A DNA stretch of 64,000 nucleotides from Gnetum montanum (Eukaryota > Streptophyta > Gnetopsida > Gnetales > Gnetaceae), in assembly GCA_015680685.1 (NCBI GenBank), contig MNCI01016277.1, positions 194,502 to 258,501 on the forward strand, given 5' to 3'. The position numbers were made by a program, and so were the translations under genes. The notes under the pieces are model-generated. The model was not told the origin of the DNA, did no database searches, and saw only the letters and a list, made by a program, of their open reading frames with translations. This document shows positions 59,611 through 64,000 of the stretch, piece after piece (the first letter of the stretch is position 1; each line of letters begins with the position of its first letter).

Positions 59611-59694
59611 ATATGTATAGGTTTTGTGCAACCTGATATTGGGTATTCGACATTACATCCCATCCAATATCAGGTACTCGCTATCAAGATCCAT
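59611..59694 (-). promoter_or_regulatory. Internal U3-like block of element F
   Basis: On the minus strand GTACCTGATATTGGATGGG and CGAATACCCAATATCAGG are followed by CCTATACATATG, the layout of its own U3 (repeats, TTGTGC-like spacer, CCTATAAATAC). It is about 620 bp upstream of the ORF3 start. Confidence 0.6.
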
Positions 59695-61399
59695 GAATAA
59701 GCATCTCATGGGGGTACTGAGCATAAGAAATGAAGCCCTAGGATTGGTTGGAAGGTTTTAGGTTAGGTCCATAGTTCTAGGGTAAGTATAAAATGGTATG
59801 AAGGCACCGAAAGTATGAGAAGGTGGAGTTGTTGATGTGAAAAGCTCTAGAAGAAGCAAGAATAAGGGTGTTGAAATCAAGGTTGTGGACGAATCAAGTT
59901 ACATGAAAAGGGAAACTACAAAATTTAACAATTATGCGCTTTGAAGGTTAAGAATTATGTGGTTGTGTCAAACAAGTATAAGTTACAAAAGTTACACAAG
60001 TGGGTCCTCCCCAAAGTAGGCTCTAGCCTATGATGCCCTTGTGTGACCACACCTAAAAATGTCCATAGGAACTAAAGGGATTGAATGCAATGCATACTTG
60101 TGAAACAAAACACACATGATAAAACCATCAATTTGAGATAATAACTCTATGTTACACAAAACCACAAGGTAGGATCAAATGGATAGCGAGATGAGATAGA
60201 TTGTAGAAAGGATTGCAGAAATTCAGATATGAGGTGTCTTACCATAGGCATAATGAATCCTTATTTGTTATTAATGGTTAAATAATTATGAGCCCTTTGT
60301 TCCAAGATTGAAGCCAAGTCTAAGCCACATTTTAGTGACATCACATTGTTTCATCACTTCAGCTAATAACCATAAGACTTATAGTTGCAAGGAGTAACAT
60401 CACTTGGCATTTTGTCCAAGGGAGGAGCTTATTTATGGAACACATGTGTTTTTTTTTTATTGAAGTATGTTCTAAGAAGTTTCCAACCTTTAGGAATGGG
60501 TACATGTCTTTCTAGTGGAACCTACAAAAATTATTCAATTCCTTTTAATGGTACTCTTACTCCCATTTTTCATTAAATATACAAGGATATAATTACAACC
60601 TTAGCAACACGATAGAACATATAGAAGTGGCCAAACAAAATTCACAAATCCCCTTGATGTTACACCCCTTACATTTCACCTTGGTTCTACACTCTTCTAC
60701 CCAGACATAATGATTATGGATTTATTTTTAGGTTGGATGATAAAAAAGAATATCATTATGATTAGGTTAAGAACCTCTTATTAATGGAATGAGTGGATGG
60801 ATGACATGGTCTCACTGCTCGAATAATCATTCCCTTATGACTCAACAACATAGAGAAAACCTCACCTCAATGGGCAACATGATTTTTTTATTCACAAGCG
60901 AGATTACTAACAAAGAAGATAAAAATAACAAATAGAAAAAGTTAAAAAGAATGAGAAAATTTTTATCAATAAATGAGAAAATGACAAAAAATTGTAAAAC
61001 AAAAAGATGAAAAACACTTATGAATCCTAAAGATTAGAATGGGGGTGACCCCCACAACTAAACATTTGGTTGTGACAAGGATTAATAAGCAAACAAATAG
61101 GATACATGCATGTATAAAACATTGGTAACTGTTCATTCCCTAGACATTAGGTATCTTTTGATGTTGTGGTGGCTAGGTAGACAAATCATTGGTCACACAC
61201 TTGACTATTAAATGTTTAGTGGGTTAGGATATGAGGTGTGTTAATGTGATAGATGTCTAGCCCATGATTACATCCTTGATCATTCTATTCATGGATTTGT
61301 TCGTCTTCCCATGCTTGTAGATTCATTTCTTGGATTTGGAATTTAATTAATGATAGATGGTGGCCCTATGTATGATCAGAGGATGGTGATGGTGAAAAG

Positions 61400-63532
61400 G
61401 GAGGCATTACACCAGATTGGCATTGTGTTGGTTCAAATGATGTGGTACGTCCATGGGTCGTTTGCTTTAGCTTATGGCCTTTCCTCTAAAAGGGATGTTT
61501 TCAATGTTGCATTTGAGACCTACTAGCATCAGCATGTCTATGCACATTCACAACACGAGTGGCATTCATTTGTTGATATTGTAATGCTAAACCTTCCTAT
61601 GTCCTTGGTGGTGGCATGTGATGAGGTGGAGTATGAAAATATTGAGGGTAGGATGAATGGTAGGAAGCATGAGCGGGTGATCCCTCCAAGGTTGTCATGG
61701 GTTGATGGTACTTGTGAGAGTGATAGTGGTGATTTGAAGTAGAGGATGTAGAACTAGTTGGAGAAATAAGATGTTGAACATAATATCCATGCAGTTTTGG
61801 CAAATAGAAAGGATAAGGATGTTTTGGTGGTGGCCTTCCCCATGACTATGGTTGTTGCCATTGTGGTTGATGATAGTGTTGAGGCTGGTAATAAGTCCCC
61901 CTAGGTTGGTACGGTTGGTTGTGGGGCTGCCTATAATTACCTTGTGGAAGAGGAAATCTCTCATGCATGTGCTTCTATACAAACTTCAGATTGAAGGCAC
62001 CTTCCCAATACTCATGTAGATGCAACATTATTGAGAAATGGTCCTTCTAATGGTCATATATGTAGATGTCACATCCATTATCTTCTTTTGTGGTTGATTC
62101 TATAGCCTCATTTTCCTCAACCATTTTTCTTGTTTGTGAAAAAGTGTTCCTAGCTGTTTCTTGGTTCTATATCCTTTGTTTATTATGATCACCTTGCTTG
62201 TTTTACATGATCCTCTCCTCAATCATCTTAATGATAGTTGTAATGTTTTCATATATCCATTTCAACATCCTATTAAACTTTGCTTCAAGTTCATCAATAG
62301 ACTTCTATATCAGCAAGGTTTGTTGTGGAATCACCTTATCGAGAGCAATTTCTTTTTCCTCACCATAGATATGGACCTCATTTTGTTGAAGATTTGGATC
62401 CAATTGATATTTCTCAACATTCTCCCATTTACATATCTCTCCTTCTTCTTTTTCCACATACTCGATTAGCTCTCAGATATGATGGGATCATAGCTTGTAT
62501 AATTGACCTGGGGCATACATCCCAAGGGTATTCCCCATTTCATTACGATGCCCATCTATGATGTGAAATAGTTTTCTTTACTCAAAGAAATAATGGCTTG
62601 GGCATCTATTCAGTAGGGAATAATATCTATCGAAGGCCATGTCCAAGGGTTAACGATGTCCTTGCTTCCATTCTTGGATCTATCTCCTTAGGTTGGACAC
62701 CCTAACATAGGTTTGGTATTTTTTTGTTGAAGAGTTCCAACATTGTGGACTATTGTTGGATTAAATTTGGTTTTAACGATCTATACCACACTTTAGCTCT
62801 ATCAATCAGTGTCCTAGGAAAGATCTTAGGCTTTTACCTCCCACTTTCAATGTTGTACTAGGCACAAGAATCATGGAAGGCTTGTATATGATGTTGTGGA
62901 TCTGAATCATAGCCTCTTGAAAATTTAGGAATATTATTCATATCAAACCTAGGTGGGAAACTCTCTTTGTGATGCCTACGAGATATCTTAATTACCTCTA
63001 TGATCTGCATTAGGCTCTTAGTGGTCAACAAGGATTCATCATCATCAAATAGGCTATGATGAAAATATCTATTTAGTTGATTGTGATGATTTTGTCTATG
63101 TCCATGTTGATAACTGTGAGTGTTCTTGTGGTATTGATTTTTATTTCTATTTCAACCCTTTAGTGGAGCTTTATTTTCACACCTATGTTCATCTTTGTTA
63201 GAACTAGATGTTGAAAGGGAAGAGGAAGATGAGAAACTGGAAGGATTGCCATGGCCTCTATGATGTTTCCCAAGGTCCTTTGATTTATCGTTTCTTGGTT
63301 TTGAGGAGGTCTTAGTCTTTGAGGCCTCCGCTAGTCAAGGACTTACATCATCTCCTCTAAGATTTTCTGTCGTAGGTGAATGTAGTCTTTGAGTGACATC
63401 AAGGTGGTCATGAGCATAAGAAACCCCTGCATAAGATTGGTCACTCCAATTCTCCTCACCATATATCTCATTAGTTCTCCAATGAATGCTTTCATTATAT
63501 AGTGCATTATTTCTTCCTTGTGAAAGAGACAT
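61400..63532 (-). pseudogene. gag of element F
   Basis: ATG at 63532 opens M-S-L-S-Q-G-R-N. A Ser-rich tract (about 63170-63230) and a His/Asn-rich part follow, then DMNNIPKFSRGYDSDPQHH (about 62895-62945) and VWYRSLKPN (about 62770). The capsid part continues to about 62460 with frameshifts. The Tyr/Gln/Pro/His-rich linker runs to about 61550. The sequence then departs before any protease motif, so the protease is absent. Confidence 0.78.
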
Positions 63533-63639
63533 TGTTGTTGACTTATGGTGTGTGTGATTTAATATTTTATAAAGGAGATATTGTTAATACCTTTATAGTG
63601 ATCATGGATGATATAACTAATCTAGATAACTAGCACCAT

Positions 63640-63657
63640 CCTTGGCAATAGTTCCAA
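63640..63657 (-). promoter_or_regulatory. Primer binding site of element F
   Basis: The minus strand reads TTGGAACTATTGCCAAGG. It matches the sites of A, C and E with several changes, so priming may be impaired. Confidence 0.75.
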
Positions 63658-64000
63658 TGATCAATGGTGAGGTACCCCTACGTCCAATCATACAAATCAC
63701 AAGCATTCATGCACGATCTAGTCAAATTCAATGGATGGAACTAGTTGTGCATCTAAATCATTATTTTGTCTTCCCACTTGAATTAGTGGTAGCTTTGTCA
63801 TGTATGATTTAGTCCAAAGTGAGGCATATGATGTTGTCTAATTCTATGTTACTCCTAATGACAATAAAGAGATAAATTAACTAAGCTAATGAATAATGGA
63901 AAATAAGATCTAAACTAGCCTATGTGTGATGAGTACCTATCCCTAATCATTTTCATGGGCCTTGGACTTCATATAAACTACTGCTAGGATTACCAAGCAT
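63658..64000 (-). repeat. Element F 5' LTR, partial
   Basis: 343 bp match the left part of 55201-56077 (CATACAAATCACAAGCATTC, ATGGATGGAACTAGTTGTGC). It continues past the window end. Confidence 0.88.

Larger units (their letters stand above)
58995..61080 (-). other. Non-coding region of element F upstream of ORF3
   Basis: It contains the internal U3-like block (59611-59694), a (TC)n run followed by a C run (59393-59427), the GAAAGACATGTACCCAT module (60484-60520) and a polypurine-like motif (61049-61059, minus strand AGTTGTGGGGG). No ORF is recognised. Confidence 0.65.
55201..64000 (-). mobile_element. Element F: Athila-like Ty3/gypsy with ORF3, pol absent (runs off the window)
   Basis: The left LTR (3' LTR) spans 55201-56077, and the right LTR (5' LTR) starts at 63658 and leaves the window. 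On the minus strand the order is primer binding site, gag, a deletion that removed protease and all of pol, non-coding region with internal U3-like block, ORF3, polypurine tract and LTR. It is inserted into fragment G. The target duplication cannot be checked because the right end is outside. Confidence 0.85.

Overview
The window looks like repeat-dominated intergenic DNA from a large plant genome. It is AT-rich, contains long LTR retrotransposons inserted into one another, and shows many C-to-T decays such as Gln/Trp codons turned into TAG. A gymnosperm is plausible, but I cannot name a species from sequence alone. I found no intact host gene, rRNA gene or tRNA gene. Every coding stretch I recognise belongs to a Ty3/gypsy retrotransposon, and every one is broken. 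There are two N gaps (46-49 and 19187-19220).

Layout. (1) Element B (about 50-16372, + strand) is a Tekay/Del-type chromovirus with very long LTRs, an initiator-Met primer binding site and a decayed gag-PR-RT-RH-IN-chromodomain polyprotein. (2) Element A (2248-9878, +) sits inside the 5' LTR of B, with a perfect target duplication GACGA. (3) Element C (16461-23605, +; TSD CCATC) lies just beyond the truncated 3' LTR of B. (4) 23611-27337 is anonymous AT-rich DNA with a foldback and SINE-like tracts. (5) Element D (27338-51011, +; TSD AATAT/AGTAT) is split by element E (32870-46243, - strand; TSD ATAGG). (6) 51012-53589 is anonymous. (7) A gag-protease fragment G (53590-55200, +) is cut by element F (55201 to beyond the window end, -).

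A, C, D, E, F and G are one family of non-chromoviral (OTA clade, Athila-like) Ty3/gypsy elements. They share a gag with a His/Arg/Ser-rich region, an Athila-style protease and, where retained, a tRNA-Asp-like primer binding site. The copies with ends share 7-bp terminal inverted repeats on the LTRs (TGATGAG...CTCATCA, weakened in D and F). Only E keeps reverse transcriptase, RNase H and integrase. A, C, D and F lost most or all of pol through different internal deletions.

The most interesting structure is in D, E and F. Each carries a large third ORF (ORF3, roughly 900-950 codons) in sense orientation between pol and the 3' LTR. It starts M-x-P-K, has an N-terminal conserved block, a charged helical middle and a conserved C-terminal signature around LPCPW. 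About 450-650 bp upstream of each ORF3 start is an internal block that resembles the U3 of the same element: its element-specific tandem repeats followed by a TATA-like site. A and C lack both ORF3 and the internal block. This suggests a retrotransposon lineage with a second, LTR-derived internal promoter dedicated to ORF3. A polypurine-tract-like motif (AGTCATGGGGG) is also repeated at two or three places in these elements.
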